Shown here: one piece after another, positions 42,929-54,463 of the stretch
How positions within the stretch are numbered: position 1 is the stretch's first letter
How the letters are laid out: every line of letters begins with the position of its first letter
NCBI GenBank assembly: GCA_950022655.1
Contig: OX465580.1
Coordinates: 123,239,016 to 123,303,015 of the forward strand
Length of the DNA: 64,000 bases
Origin: Alentia gelatinosa
Lineage: Eukaryota; Annelida; Polychaeta; Phyllodocida; Polynoidae
Direction: 5' to 3'
Made by a program: the position numbers and the translations under genes
Notes under the pieces: model-generated
What the model saw: only the letters and a program-made list of their open reading frames with translations
Databases searched by the model: none
What the model was told of the DNA's origin: nothing

Positions 42929-43537
42929 AGTATTTTATCCCATACAGACTAGCCATGAAACTCAGAATCTTCTCAGGATACATTTCAACTGAAAACCTAT
43001 TTCAATATTCTCTGCAATATATATGCTGAGCTCATATATGCCTGTTTTGCATTGGAATCCATCGTTCTAGAAGAGCTGCAAATATCACAGCTCACACTTT
43101 CTAATATGAGAGAAGATCTGTAGATGTATATAGCTCGATAGCAGCAACTACATATTGTCCAATACTCTATTGTTTTGTCTCACAGTGTAAGAGGAAAGCA
43201 TATCATGGATGGAGGTAAAGGTGATACAAAGTTATTTCATGTGATATCATGATGGAGTGCTTTAGTGTTGCATCAGATGATAGTCAAATCTCTAATTAAT
43301 ATGTCAAACTTCCCGAGATGATATACAAACCAATCTGCTGAATTCAGATAACCGAGGCAATATGTTCTTCCATGTCTCTATTTTCCACAAATGGGTACAT
43401 TTGATTCTCTATGCTTCATGTCCTATATCAGAGAAATATGTACATACATACATACACCCAGTCTGTATTCTTGATACCATAATTGCAGTCATAGCAATAT
43501 TTGGTGAAATTTCTTAGCCATCGCAGTAGCCAGCACA

Positions 43538-43609
43538 GGCTTGTTGGTCTAGGGGTATGATTCTCGCTTAGGGTGCGAGAGGTCCCGGGTTCAAATCCCG
43601 GACAAGCCC
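43538..43609 (+). tRNA. tRNA-Pro-AGG: tRNA-Pro (AGG)
   Basis: Consensus AGG gene; anticodon 43570-43572. Confidence 0.97.
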
Positions 43610-44360
43610 AGTTAGTTTTATGCTCTTGTTTATGGAATGGAAAGTATTGACCATTAGCTTTTTACTTGTCCATATCCAGCTAGCTACTTAATCCATACAT
43701 GGCCAAAAGGCCTGCAGGCATTATATACCTGGGGGAGGGGAATGCTTACAGGCATTCACAATGAATTCAAGCGTTTCTCAATATACACAGGAAGATTCAA
43801 AGTCTTTATATAATCTATGAAAAATTATGTGTGAAAATCAATGTGGTACATTTGAAGAAATCACTTACGGCAATGAATAGACTCTTTAGGTCATGTGAAA
43901 AGTATAACCTTTCTTGAATGTCTTAAGGCATTATCGCAATCCAGAGAGATACTGCTCTGAGGAATCCTGCCCCTGTAGCTACTCACACCAGCAATTTGCT
44001 CGCCTAGAAAGGATGAATGTCCTCATCCTGATCATGTGCTGAAATTCTCAGCGGTGATTGAGTTGTGATGTAATATTCATGACTCTTCAACTAGTGGAAA
44101 TAAGTTTGATACTGGGACTTATGGCAACCATATAGTAAACTAGACTCTGTATGTTCAAGCAAAGAAAGATTTACTTCAGAAGAAACTTGAAAAATGCTAT
44201 GTCTTGATATGAATGCCTTCGTGCAGACTGCAGTTTTATATGATTGCTCGACAAAAACAGGGTTCTAAAGCTGTCAAATATGTTGGCTTGCAATATAACA
44301 CCATATCTCAAGAAAACTAGAAGCAGGCGATAGAGTTTCAAGGGGAGCTGTTCTTTGTGA

Positions 44361-44432
44361 GGCTTGTTGGTCTAGGGGTATGATTCTCGCTTCGGGTGCG
44401 AGAGGTCCCGGGTTCAATTCCCGGACAAGCCC
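44361..44432 (+). tRNA. tRNA-Pro-CGG: tRNA-Pro (CGG)
   Basis: Consensus; anticodon 44393-44395. Confidence 0.97.
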
Positions 44433-45041
44433 AGTATTTTATCCCATACAGACTAGCCATGAAACTCAGAATCTTCTCAGGATACATTTCAACTGAAAAC
44501 CTATTTCAATATTCTCTGCAATATATATTCTGAGCTCATATATGCCTGTTTTGCATTGGAATCCATCGTTCTAGAAGAGCTGCAAATATCACAGCTCACA
44601 CTTTCTAATATGAGAGAAGATCTGTAGATGTATATAGCTCGATAGCAGCAACTACATATTGTCCAATACTCTATTGTTTTGTCTCACAGTGTAAGAGGAA
44701 AGCATATCATGGATGGAGGTAAAGGTGATACAAAGTTATTTCCTGTGATATCATGATGGAGTGCTTTAGTGTTGCATCAGATGATAGTCAAATCTCTAAT
44801 TAATATGTCAAACTTCCCGAGATGATATACAAACCAATCTGCTGAATTCAGATAACCGAGGCAATATGTTCTTCCATGTCTCTATTTTCCACAAATGGGT
44901 GCATTTGATTCTCTATGCTTCATGTCCTTTATCAGAGAAATATCTACATACATACATACACCCAGTCTGTATTCTTGATACCATAATTGCAGTCATAGCA
45001 ATATTTGGTGAAATTTCTTAGCCATCGCAGTAGCCAGCACA

Positions 45042-45113
45042 GGCTTGTTGGTCTAGGGGTATGATTCTCGCTTAGGGTGCGAGAGGTCCCGGGTTCAAAT
45101 CCCGGACAAGCCC
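45042..45113 (+). tRNA. tRNA-Pro-AGG: tRNA-Pro (AGG)
   Basis: Consensus AGG gene; anticodon 45074-45076. Confidence 0.97.
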
Positions 45114-45201
45114 AGTTAGTTTTATGCTCATGTTTATGGAATGGAAAGTATTGACGGCCACAACCAATATTTACTGGTCCCTCTAACACCAGCTGACATA
45201 T

Positions 45202-45273
45202 GGCTTGTTGGTCTAGGGGTATGATTCTCACTTTGGGTGCGAGAGGTCCCGGGTTCAAATCCCGGACAAGCCC
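45202..45273 (+). tRNA. tRNA-Pro-TGG: tRNA-Pro (TGG), copy 1, anticodon-stem mismatch
   Basis: Anticodon 45234-45236. G29 is A (CTCAC), an A-C mismatch near the loop. Confidence 0.82.
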
Positions 45274-45557
45274 ATTAGCTTTTTACTTGTCCATATCCTG
45301 CTCACTACTTGATTAACAAGTGTAAGAGAAAAGCATAATATACAGGAGAATCCAAAGCGTTTGTTAAACTCTGAAAAAAGTGTGTGAAAATCAATAAAGC
45401 CTATTTGAAGAAGGATCGGTTATGGCAATAAAGAGGTTCTTCAGGTCATGTGACAAGTGAAACTTTCCTGAATGTCTTAAGGCATTCTCGCCGTTAAGAG
45501 ACATACTGCCTTGGAGTATCCTTGCCTGTATAGCTACTGCTACCAAGTAATTGGGGC

Positions 45558-45592
45558 AGGAGAGGTCCTGGGTTCCAATGCTGGACAAGCCC
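45558..45592 (+). pseudogene. tRNA-Pro 3'-half relic
   Basis: Same as unit 1 relic. Confidence 0.82.
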
Positions 45593-45681
45593 AGTTAGTT
45601 TTATACTTCAGTATATCCAATCGAAGATCATGATGGTCACAACCAAAATTTTGCTGGTGTCTCTATCACCAACTGACATAT

Positions 45682-45753
45682 GGCTTGTTGGTCTAGGGGT
45701 ATGATTCTCGCTTTGGGTGCGAGAGGTCCCGGGTTCAAATCCCGGACAAGCCC
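45682..45753 (+). tRNA. tRNA-Pro-TGG: tRNA-Pro (TGG), copy 2
   Basis: Consensus; anticodon 45714-45716. Confidence 0.97.
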
Positions 45754-46461
45754 ATTAGCTTTTTACTTGTCCATATCCAGCTAGCTACTTAATCCATACA
45801 TGGCCAAAAGGCCTGCAGGCATTATATACCTGGGGGAGGGGAATGCTTACAGGCATTCACAATGAATTCAAGCGTTTCTCAATATACACAGGAAGATTCA
45901 AAGTCTTTATATAATCTATGAAAAATTATGTGTGAAAATCAATGTGGTACATTTGAAGAAATCACTTACGGCAATGAATAGACTCTTTAGGTCATGTGAA
46001 AAGTATAACCTTTCTTGAATGTCTTAAGGCATTATCGCAATCCAGAGAGATACTGCTCTGAGGAATCCTGCCCCTGTAGCTACTCACACCAGCAATTTGC
46101 TCGCCTAGAAAGGATGAATGTCCTCATCCTGATCATGTGCTGAAATTCTCAGCGGTGATTGAGTTGTGATGTAATATTCATGACTCTTCAACTAGTGGAA
46201 ATAAGTTTGATACTGGGACTTATGGCAACCATATAGTAAACTAGACTCTGTATGTTCAAGCAAAGAAAGATTTACTTCAGAAGAAACTTGAAAAATGCTA
46301 TGTCTTGATATGAATGCCTTCGTGCAGACTGCAGTTTTATATGATTGCTCGACAAAAACAGGGTTCTAAAGCTGTCAAATATGTTGGCTTGCAAAATAAC
46401 ACCATATCTCAAGAAAACTAGAAGCAGGCGATAGAGTTTCAAGGGGAGCTGTTCTTTGTGA

Positions 46462-46533
46462 GGCTTGTTGGTCTAGGGGTATGATTCTCGCTTCGGGTGC
46501 GAGAGGTCCCGGGTTCAATTCCCGGACAAGCCC
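46462..46533 (+). tRNA. tRNA-Pro-CGG: tRNA-Pro (CGG)
   Basis: Consensus; anticodon 46494-46496. Confidence 0.97.
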
Positions 46534-47150
46534 AGTATTTTATCCCATACAGACTAGCCATGAAACTCAGAATCTTCTCAGGATACATTTCAACTGAAAA
46601 CCTATTTCAATATTCTCTGCAATATATATGCTGAGCTCATAAATGCCTGTTTTGCATTGGAATCCATCGTTCTAGAAGAGCTGCAAATATCACAGCTCAC
46701 ACTTTCTAATATGAGAGAAGATCTGTAGATGTATATAGCTCGATAGCAGCAACTACATATTGTCCAATACTCTATTGTTTTGTCTCACAGTGTAAGAGGA
46801 AAGCATATCATGGATGGAGGTAAAGGTGATACAAAGTTATTTCCTGTGATATCATGATGGAGTGCTTTAGTGTTGCATCAGATGATAGTCAAATCTCTAA
46901 TTAATATGTCAAACTTCCCGAGATGATATACAAACCAATCTGCTGAATTCAGATAACCGAGGCAATATGTTCTTCCATGTCTCTATTTTCCACAAATGGG
47001 TACATTTGATTCTCTATGCTTCATGTCCTATATCAGAGAAATATCTACATACATACATACATACATACACCCAGTCTGTATTCTTGATACCATAATTGCA
47101 GTCATAGCAATATTTGGTGAAATTTCTTAGCCATCGCAGTAGCCAGCACA

Positions 47151-47222
47151 GGCTTGTTGGTCTAGGGGTATGATTCTCGCTTAGGGTGCGAGAGGTCCCG
47201 GGTTCAAATCCCGGACAAGCCC
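47151..47222 (+). tRNA. tRNA-Pro-AGG: tRNA-Pro (AGG)
   Basis: Consensus AGG gene; anticodon 47183-47185. Confidence 0.97.
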
Positions 47223-47310
47223 AGTTAGTTTTATGCTCATGTTTATGGAATGGAAAGTATTGACGGCCACAACCAATATTTACTGGTCCCTCTAACACCA
47301 GCTGACATAT

Positions 47311-47382
47311 GGCTTGTTGGTCTAGGGGTATGATTCTCGCTTTGGGTGCGAGAGGTCCCGGGTTCAAATCCCGGACAAGCCC
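47311..47382 (+). tRNA. tRNA-Pro-TGG: tRNA-Pro (TGG), copy 1
   Basis: Consensus; anticodon 47343-47345. Confidence 0.97.
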
Positions 47383-47666
47383 ATTAGCTTTTTACTTGTC
47401 CATATCCTGCTCACTACTTGATTAACAAGTGTAAGAGAAAAGCATAATATACAGGAGAATCCAAAGCGTTTGTTAAACTCTGAAAAAAGTGTGTGAAAAT
47501 CAATAAAGCCTATTTGAAGAAGGATCGGTTATGGCAATAAAGAGGTTCTTCAGGTCATGTGACAAGTGAAACTTTCCTGAATGTCTTAAGGCATTCTCGC
47601 CGTTAAGAGACATACTGCCTTGGAGTATCCTTGCCTGTATAGCTACTGCTACCAAGTAATTGGGGC

Positions 47667-47701
47667 AGGAGAGGTCCTGGGTTCCAATGCTGGACAAGCC
47701 C
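47667..47701 (+). pseudogene. tRNA-Pro 3'-half relic
   Basis: Same as unit 1 relic. Confidence 0.82.
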
Positions 47702-47790
47702 AGTTAGTTTTATACTTCAGTATATCCAATCGAAGATCATGATGGTCACAACCAAAATTTTGCTGGTGTCTCTATCACCAACTGACATAT

Positions 47791-47862
47791 GGCTTGTTGG
47801 TCTAGGGGTATGATTCTCGCTTTGGGTGCGAGAGGTCCCGGGTTCAAATCCCGGACAAGCCC
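47791..47862 (+). tRNA. tRNA-Pro-TGG: tRNA-Pro (TGG), copy 2
   Basis: Consensus; anticodon 47823-47825. Confidence 0.97.
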
Positions 47863-48570
47863 ATTAGCTTTTTACTTGTCCATATCCAGCTAGCTACTTA
47901 ATCCATACATGGCCAAAAGGCCTGCAGGCATTATATACCTGGGGGAGGGGAATGCTTACAGGCATTCACAATGAATTCAAGCGTTTCTCAATATACACAG
48001 GAAGATTCAAAGTCTTTATATAATCTATGAAAAATTATGTGTGAAAATCAATGTGGTACATTTGAAGAAATCACTTACGGCAATGAATAGACTCTTTAGG
48101 TCATGTGAAAAGTATAACCTTTCTTGAATGTCTTAAGGCATTATCGCAATCCAGAGAGATACTGCTCTGAGGAATCCTGCCCCTGTAGCTACTCACACCA
48201 GCAATTTGCTCGCCTAGAAAGGATGAATGTCCTCATCCTGATCATGTGCTGAAATTCTCAGCGGTGATTGAGTTGTGATGTAATATTCATGACTCTTCAA
48301 CTAGTGGAAATAAGTTTGATACTGGGACTTATGGCAACCATATAGTAATCTAGACTCTGTATGTTCAAGCAAAGAAAGATTTACTTCAGAAGAAACTTGA
48401 AAAATGCTATGTCTTGATATGAATGCCTTCGTGCAGACTGCAGTTTTATATGATTGCTCGACAAAAACAGGGTTCTAAAGCTGTCAAATATGTTGGCTTG
48501 CAAAATAACACCATATCTCAAGAAAACTAGAAGCAGGCGATAGAGTTTCAAGGGGAGCTGTTCTTTGTGA

Positions 48571-48642
48571 GGCTTGTTGGTCTAGGGGTATGATTCTCGC
48601 TTCGGGTGCGAGAGGTCCCGGGTTCAATTCCCGGACAAGCCC
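48571..48642 (+). tRNA. tRNA-Pro-CGG: tRNA-Pro (CGG), weak terminator
   Basis: Consensus body, anticodon 48603-48605. Terminator is TTTC (48647-48650); next TTTT at 48759-48762. Confidence 0.96.
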
Positions 48643-49252
48643 AGTATTTCATCCCATACAGACTAGCCATGAAACTCAGAATCTTCTCAGGATACATTTC
48701 AACTGAAAACCTATTTCAATATTCTCTGCAATATATATGCTGAGCTCATATATGCCTGTTTTGCATTGGAATCCATCGTTCTAGAAGAGCTGCAAATATC
48801 ACAGCTCACACTTTCTAATATGAGAGAAGATCTGTAGATGTATATAGCTCGATAGCAGCAACTACATATTGTCCAATACTCTATTGTTTTGTCTCACAGT
48901 GTAAGAGGAAAGCATATCATTTGATGGAGGTAAAGGTGATACAAAGTTATTTCCTGTGATATCATGATGGAGTGCTTTAGTGTTGCATCAGATGATAGTC
49001 AAATCTCTAATTAATATGTCAAACTTCCTGAGATGATATACAAACCAATCTGCTGAATTCAGATAACCGAGGCAATATGTTCTTCCATGTCTCTATTTTC
49101 CACAAATGGGTACATTTGATTCTCTATGCTTCATGTCCTATATCAGAGAAATATCTACATACATACATACACCCAGTCTGTATTCTTGATACCATAATTG
49201 CAGTCATAGCAATATTTGGTGAAATTTCTTAGCCATCGCAGTAGCCAGCACA

Positions 49253-49324
49253 GGCTTGTTGGTCTAGGGGTATGATTCTCGCTTAGGGTGCGAGAGGTCC
49301 CGGGTTCAAATCCCGGACAAGCCC
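49253..49324 (+). tRNA. tRNA-Pro-AGG: tRNA-Pro (AGG)
   Basis: Consensus AGG gene; anticodon 49285-49287. Confidence 0.97.
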
Positions 49325-49412
49325 AGTTAGTTTTATGCTCATGTTTATGGAATGGAAAGTATTGACGGCCATTACCAATATCTACTGGTCCCTCTAACAC
49401 CAGCTGACATAT

Positions 49413-49484
49413 GGCTTGTTGGTCTAGGGGTATGATTCTCGCTTTGGGTGCGAGAGGTCCCGGGTTCAAATCCTGGACAAGCCC
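49413..49484 (+). tRNA. tRNA-Pro-TGG: tRNA-Pro (TGG), copy 1
   Basis: Anticodon 49445-49447. T62 leaves a G-U pair in the T stem. The terminator is T4 rather than T5. Confidence 0.93.
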
Positions 49485-49768
49485 ATTGCCTTTTGACTTA
49501 TCTATATCCTGCTCACTACTTGATTAACAAGTGTAAGAGAAAAGCATAATATACAGGAGAATCCAAAGCGTTTGTTAAACTCTGAAAAAAGTGTGTGAAA
49601 ATCAATAAAGCCTATTTGAAGAAGGATCGGTTATGGCAATAAAGAGGTTCTTCAGGTCATGTGACAAGTGAAACTTTCCTGAATGTCTTAAGGCATTCTC
49701 GCCGTTAAGAGACATACTGCCTTGGAGTATCCTTGCCTGTATAGCTACTGCTACCAAGTAATTGGGGC

Positions 49769-49803
49769 AGGAGAGGTCCTGGGTTCCAATGCTGGACAAG
49801 CCC
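49769..49803 (+). pseudogene. tRNA-Pro 3'-half relic
   Basis: Same as unit 1 relic. Confidence 0.82.
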
Positions 49804-49892
49804 AGTTAGTTTTATACTTCAGTATATCCAATCGAAGATCATGATGGTCACAACCAAAATTTTGCTGGTGTCTCTATCACCAACTGACATAT

Positions 49893-49964
49893 GGCTTGTT
49901 GGTCTAGGGGTATGATTCTCGCTTTGGGTGCGAGAGGTCCCGGGTTCAAATCCCGGACAAGCCC
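49893..49964 (+). tRNA. tRNA-Pro-TGG: tRNA-Pro (TGG), copy 2
   Basis: Consensus; anticodon 49925-49927. Confidence 0.97.
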
Positions 49965-50672
49965 ATTAGCTTTTTACTTGTCCATATCCAGCTAGCTACT
50001 TAATCCATACATGGCCAAAAGGCCTGCAGGCATTATATACCTGGGGGAGGGGAATGCTTACAGGCATTCACAATGAATTCAAGCGTTTCTCAATATACAC
50101 AGGAAGATTCAAAGTCTTTACATAATCTATGAAAAATTATGTGTGAAAATCAATGTGGTACATTTGAAGAAATCACTTACGGCAATGAATAGACTCTTTA
50201 GGTCATGTGAAAAGTATAACCTTTCTTGAATGTCTTAAGGCATTATCGCAATGCAGAGAGATACTGCTCTGAGGAATCCTGCCCCTGTAGCTACTCACAC
50301 CAGCAATTTGCTCGCCTAGAAAGGATGAATGTCCTCATCCTGATCATGTGCTGAAATTCTCAGCGGTGATTGAGTTGTGATGTAATATTCATGACTCTTC
50401 AACTAGTGGAAATAAGTTTGATACTGGGACTTATGGCAACCATATAGTAAACTAGACTCTGTATGTTCAAGCAAAGAAAGATTTACTTCAGAAGAAACTT
50501 GAAAAATGCTATGTCTTGATATGAATGCCTTCGTGCAGACTGCAGTTTTATATGATTGCTCGACAAAAACAGGGTTCTAAAGCTGTCAAATATGTTGGCT
50601 TGCAAAATAACACCATATCTCAAGAAAACTAGAAGCAGGCAATAGAGTTTCAAGGGGAGCTGTTCTTTGTGA

Positions 50673-50744
50673 GGCTTGTTGGTCTAGGGGTATGATTCTC
50701 GCTTCGGGTGCGAGAGGTCCCGGGTTCAATTCCCGGACAAGCCC
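50673..50744 (+). tRNA. tRNA-Pro-CGG: tRNA-Pro (CGG)
   Basis: Consensus; anticodon 50705-50707. Confidence 0.97.
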
Positions 50745-51353
50745 AGTATTTTATCCCATACAGACTAGCCATGAAACTCAGAATCTTCTCAGGATACATT
50801 TCAACTGAAAACCTATTTCAATATTCTCTGCAATATATATGCTGAGCTCATATATGCCTGTTTTGCATTGGAATCCATCGTTCTAGAAGAGCTGCAAATA
50901 TCACAGCTCACACTTTCTAATATGAGAGAAGATCTGTAGATGTATATAGCTCGATAGCAGCAACTACATATTGTCCAATACTCTATTGTTTTGTCTCACA
51001 GTGTAAAAGGAAAGCAAATCATGGATGGAGGTAAAGGTGATACAAAGTTATTTCCTGTGATATCATGATGGAGTGCTTTAGTGTTGCATCAGATGATAGT
51101 CAAATCTCTAATTAATATGTCAAACTTCCCGAGATGATATACAAACCAATCTGCTGAATTCAGATAACCGAGGCAATATGTTCTTCCATGTCTCTATTTT
51201 CCACAAATGGATACATTTGATTCTCTATGCTTCATGTCCTATATCAGAGAAATATCTACATACATACATACACCCAGTCTGTATTCTTGATACCATAATT
51301 GCAGTCATAGCAATATTTGGTGAAATTTCTTAGCCATCGCAGTAGCCAGCACA

Positions 51354-51425
51354 GGCTTGTTGGTCTAGGGGTATGATTCTCGCTTAGGGTGCGAGAGGTC
51401 CCAGGTTCAAATCCCGGACAAGCCC
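51354..51425 (+). tRNA. tRNA-Pro-AGG: tRNA-Pro (AGG), T-stem variant
   Basis: Anticodon 51386-51388; A50 as in unit 14. Confidence 0.83.
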
Positions 51426-51513
51426 AGTTAGTTTTATGCTCATGTTTATGGAATGGAAAGTATTGACGGCCACAACCAATATTTACTGGTCCCTCTAACA
51501 CCAGCTGACATAT

Positions 51514-51585
51514 GGCTTGTTGGTCTAGGGGTATGATTCTCGCTTTGGGTGCGAGAGGTCCCGGGTTCAAATCCCGGACAAGCCC
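51514..51585 (+). tRNA. tRNA-Pro-TGG: tRNA-Pro (TGG), TGG-1/TGG-2 fusion gene
   Basis: Consensus; anticodon 51546-51548. The downstream T-run is six long (TTAGTTTTTTACT). Confidence 0.96.
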
Positions 51586-52293
51586 ATTAGTTTTTTACTT
51601 GTCCATATCCAGCTAGCTACTTGATCCATACATGGCCAAAAGGCCTGCAGGCATTATATACCTGGGGGAGGGGAATGCTTACAGGCATTCACAATGAATT
51701 CAAGGGTTTCTCAATATACACAGGAAGATTCAAAGTCTTTATATAATCTATGAAAAATTATGTGTGAAAATCAATGTGGTACATTTGAAGAAATCACTTA
51801 CGGCAATGAATAGACTCTTTAGGTCATGTGAAAAGTATAACCTTTCTTGAATGTCTTAAGGCATTATCGCAATCCAGATGGATACTGCTCTGAGGAATCC
51901 TGCCCCTGTAGCTACTCACACCAGCAATTTGCTCGCCTAGAAAGGATGAATGTCCTCATCCTGATCATGTGCTGAAATTCTCAGCGGTGATTGAGTTGTG
52001 ATGTAATATTCATGACTCTTCAACTAGTGGAAATAAGTTTGATACTTGGACTTATGGCAACCATATAGTAAACTAGACTCTGTATGTTCAAGCAAAGAAA
52101 GATTTACTTCAGAAGAAACTTGAAAAATGCTATGTCTTGATATGAATGCCTTCGTGCAGACTGCAGTTTTATATGATTGCTCGACAAAAACAGGGTTCTA
52201 AAGCTGTCAAATATGTTGGCTTGCAAAATAACACCATATCTCAAGAAAACTAGAAGCAGGCGATAGAGTTTCAAGGGGAGCTGTTCTTTGTGA

Positions 52294-52365
52294 GGCTTGT
52301 TGGTCTAGGGGTATGATTCTCGCTTCGGGTGCGAGAGGTCCCGGGTTCAATTCCCGGACAAGCCC
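52294..52365 (+). tRNA. tRNA-Pro-CGG: tRNA-Pro (CGG)
   Basis: Consensus; anticodon 52326-52328. Confidence 0.97.
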
Positions 52366-52974
52366 AGTATTTTATCCCATACAGACTAGCCATGAAACTC
52401 AGAATCTTCCCAGGATACTTTTCAACTGAAAACCTATTTCAATATTCTCTGCAATATATATTCTGAGCTCATATATGCCTGTTTTGCATTGGAATCCATC
52501 GTTCTAGAAGAGCTGCAAATATCACAGCTCACACTTTCTAATATGAGAGAAGATCTGTAGATGTATATAGCTCGATAGCAGCAACTACATATTGTCCAAT
52601 ACTCTATTGTTTTGTCTCACAGTGTAAGAGGAAAGCATATCATGGATGGAGGTAAAGGTGATACAAAGTTATTTCCTGTGATATCATGATGGAGTGCTTT
52701 AGTGTTGCATCAGATGATAGTCAAATCTCTAATTAATATGTCAAACTTCCCGAGATGATATACAAACCAATCTGCTGAATTCAGATAACCGAGGCAATAT
52801 GTTCTTCCATGTCTCTATTTTCCACAAATGGGTGCATTTGATTCTCTATGCTTCATGTCCTATATCAGAGAAATATCTACATACATACATACACCCAGTC
52901 TGTATTCTTGATACCATAATTGCAGTCATAGCAATATTTGGTGAAATTTCTTAGCCATCGCAGTAGCCAGCACA

Positions 52975-53046
52975 GGCTTGTTAGTCTAGGGGTATGATTC
53001 AAGCTTAGGGTGCGAGAGGTCCCGGGTTCAAATCCCCGACAAGCCC
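52975..53046 (+). pseudogene. Damaged tRNA-Pro (AGG) gene
   Basis: A10, CAAGC stem and C63, as in units 1 and 17, but beside an intact TGG-1. Anticodon 53007-53009. Confidence 0.8.
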
Positions 53047-53134
53047 AGTTAGTTTTATGCTCATGTTTATGGAATGGAAAGTATTGACGGCCACAACCAA
53101 TATTTACTGATCCCTCTAACACCAGCTGACATAT

Positions 53135-53206
53135 GGCTTGTTGGTCTAGGGGTATGATTCTCGCTTTGGGTGCGAGAGGTCCCGGGTTCAAATCCCGGAC
53201 AAGCCC
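53135..53206 (+). tRNA. tRNA-Pro-TGG: tRNA-Pro (TGG), copy 1
   Basis: Consensus; anticodon 53167-53169. Confidence 0.97.
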
Positions 53207-53490
53207 ATTGCCTTTTTACTTGTCCATATCCTGCTCACTACTTGATTAACAAGTGTAAGAGAAAAGCATAATATACAGGGGAATCCAAAGCGTTTGTTAA
53301 ACTCTGAAAAAAGTGTGTGAAAATCAATAAAGCCTATTTGAAGAAGGATCGGTTATGGCAATAAAGAGGTTCTTCAGGTCATGTGACAAGTGAAACTTTC
53401 CTGAATGTCTTAAGGCATTCTCGCCGTTAAGAGACATACTGCCTTGGAGTATCCTTGCCTGTATAGCTACTGCTACCAAGTAATTGGGGC

Positions 53491-53525
53491 AGGAGAGGTC
53501 CTGGGTTCCAATGCTGGACAAGCCA
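53491..53525 (+). pseudogene. tRNA-Pro 3'-half relic
   Basis: Relic with CAAGCCA at its end for CAAGCCC. Confidence 0.82.
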
Positions 53526-53614
53526 AGTTAGTTTTATACTTCAGTATATCCAATCGAAGATCATGATGGTCACAACCAAAATTTTGCTGGTGTCTCTTTC
53601 ACCAACTGACATAT

Positions 53615-53683
53615 GGCTTGTTGGTCTAGGGGTATGATTGCTTTGGGTGCGAGAGGTCCCGGGTTCAAATCCCGGACAAGCCC
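53615..53683 (+). pseudogene. tRNA-Pro (TGG), copy 2, 3-nt deletion
   Basis: 69 nt long: three bases (CTC or equivalent) of the 5' anticodon stem are lost, leaving GATTGCTTTGGG. The loop and TGG (53644-53646) remain but only two stem pairs can form, so it is probably dead. The only length-changing lesion inside a tRNA locus in the window. Confidence 0.85.
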
Positions 53684-54391
53684 ATTAGCTTTTTACTTGT
53701 CCATATCCAGCTAGCTACTTAATCCATACATGGCCAAACGGCCTGCAGGCATTATATACCTGGGGGAGGGGAATGCTTACAGGCATTCACAATGAATTCA
53801 AGCGTTTCTCAATATACACAGGAAGATTCAAAGTCTTTATATAATCTATGAAAAATTATGTGTGAAAATCAATGTGGTACATTTGAAGAAATCACTTACG
53901 GCAATGAATAGACTCTTTAGGTCATGTGAAAAGTATAACCTTTCTTGAATGTCTTAAGGCATTATCGCAATCCAGAGAGATACTGCTCTGAGGAATCCTG
54001 CCCCTGTAGCTACTCACACCAGCAATTTGCTCGCCTAGAAAGGATGAATGTCCTCACCCTGATCATGTGCTGAAATTCTCAGTGGTGATTGAGTTGTGAT
54101 GTAATATTCATGACTCTTCAACTAGTGGAAATAAGTTTGATACTGGGACTTATGGCAACCATATAGTAAACTAGACTCTGTATGTTCAAGCAAAGAAAGA
54201 TTTACTTCAGAAGAAACTTGAAAAATGCTATGTCTTGATATGAATGCCTTCGTGCAGACTGCAGTTTTATATGATTGCTCGACAAAAACAGGGTTCTAAA
54301 GCTGTCAAATATGTTGGCTTGCAATATAACACCATATCTCAAGAAAACTAGAAGCAGGCGATAGAGTTTCAAGGGGAGCTCTTCTTTGTGA

Positions 54392-54463
54392 GGCTTGTTG
54401 GTCTAGGGGTATGATTCTCGCTTCGGGTGCGAGAGGTCCCGGGTTCAATTCCCGGACAAGCCC
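54392..54463 (+). tRNA. tRNA-Pro-CGG: tRNA-Pro (CGG)
   Basis: Consensus; anticodon 54424-54426. Confidence 0.97.

Larger units (their letters stand above)
42262..43765 (+). repeat. Unit 22 (1,504 bp, 597-bp deletion)
   Basis: As units 3 and 19 but with CAATGTGG in block A. Join near 43647-43656. Confidence 0.95.
43766..45866 (+). repeat. Unit 23 (2,101 bp)
   Basis: Four loci, marks ATATATTCTGAGC and GGGTGCATTTG, private GTCCTTTATCAG. Confidence 0.95.
45867..47975 (+). repeat. Unit 24 (2,109 bp)
   Basis: Longest unit: two extra CATA repeats at about 47046-47070. All four tRNA genes are consensus. Confidence 0.95.
47976..50077 (+). repeat. Unit 25 (2,102 bp)
   Basis: One inserted base near 48921 (ATCATTTGATGG). 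The TGG-1 3' flank is altered (ATTGCCTTTTGACTTATC), shared with units 28 and 30. Confidence 0.95.
50078..51698 (+). repeat. Unit 26 (1,621 bp, 480-bp deletion)
   Basis: Same structure as unit 14, sharing GCAATAGAG and the A50 AGG gene, and likewise followed by a TTCAAGGG unit. Units 14-15 and 26-27 therefore look like related pairs. Confidence 0.95.
51699..53796 (+). repeat. Unit 27 (2,098 bp)
   Basis: TTCAAGGG start; damaged AGG allele of units 1 and 17; three bases lost inside TGG-2. Confidence 0.95.
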
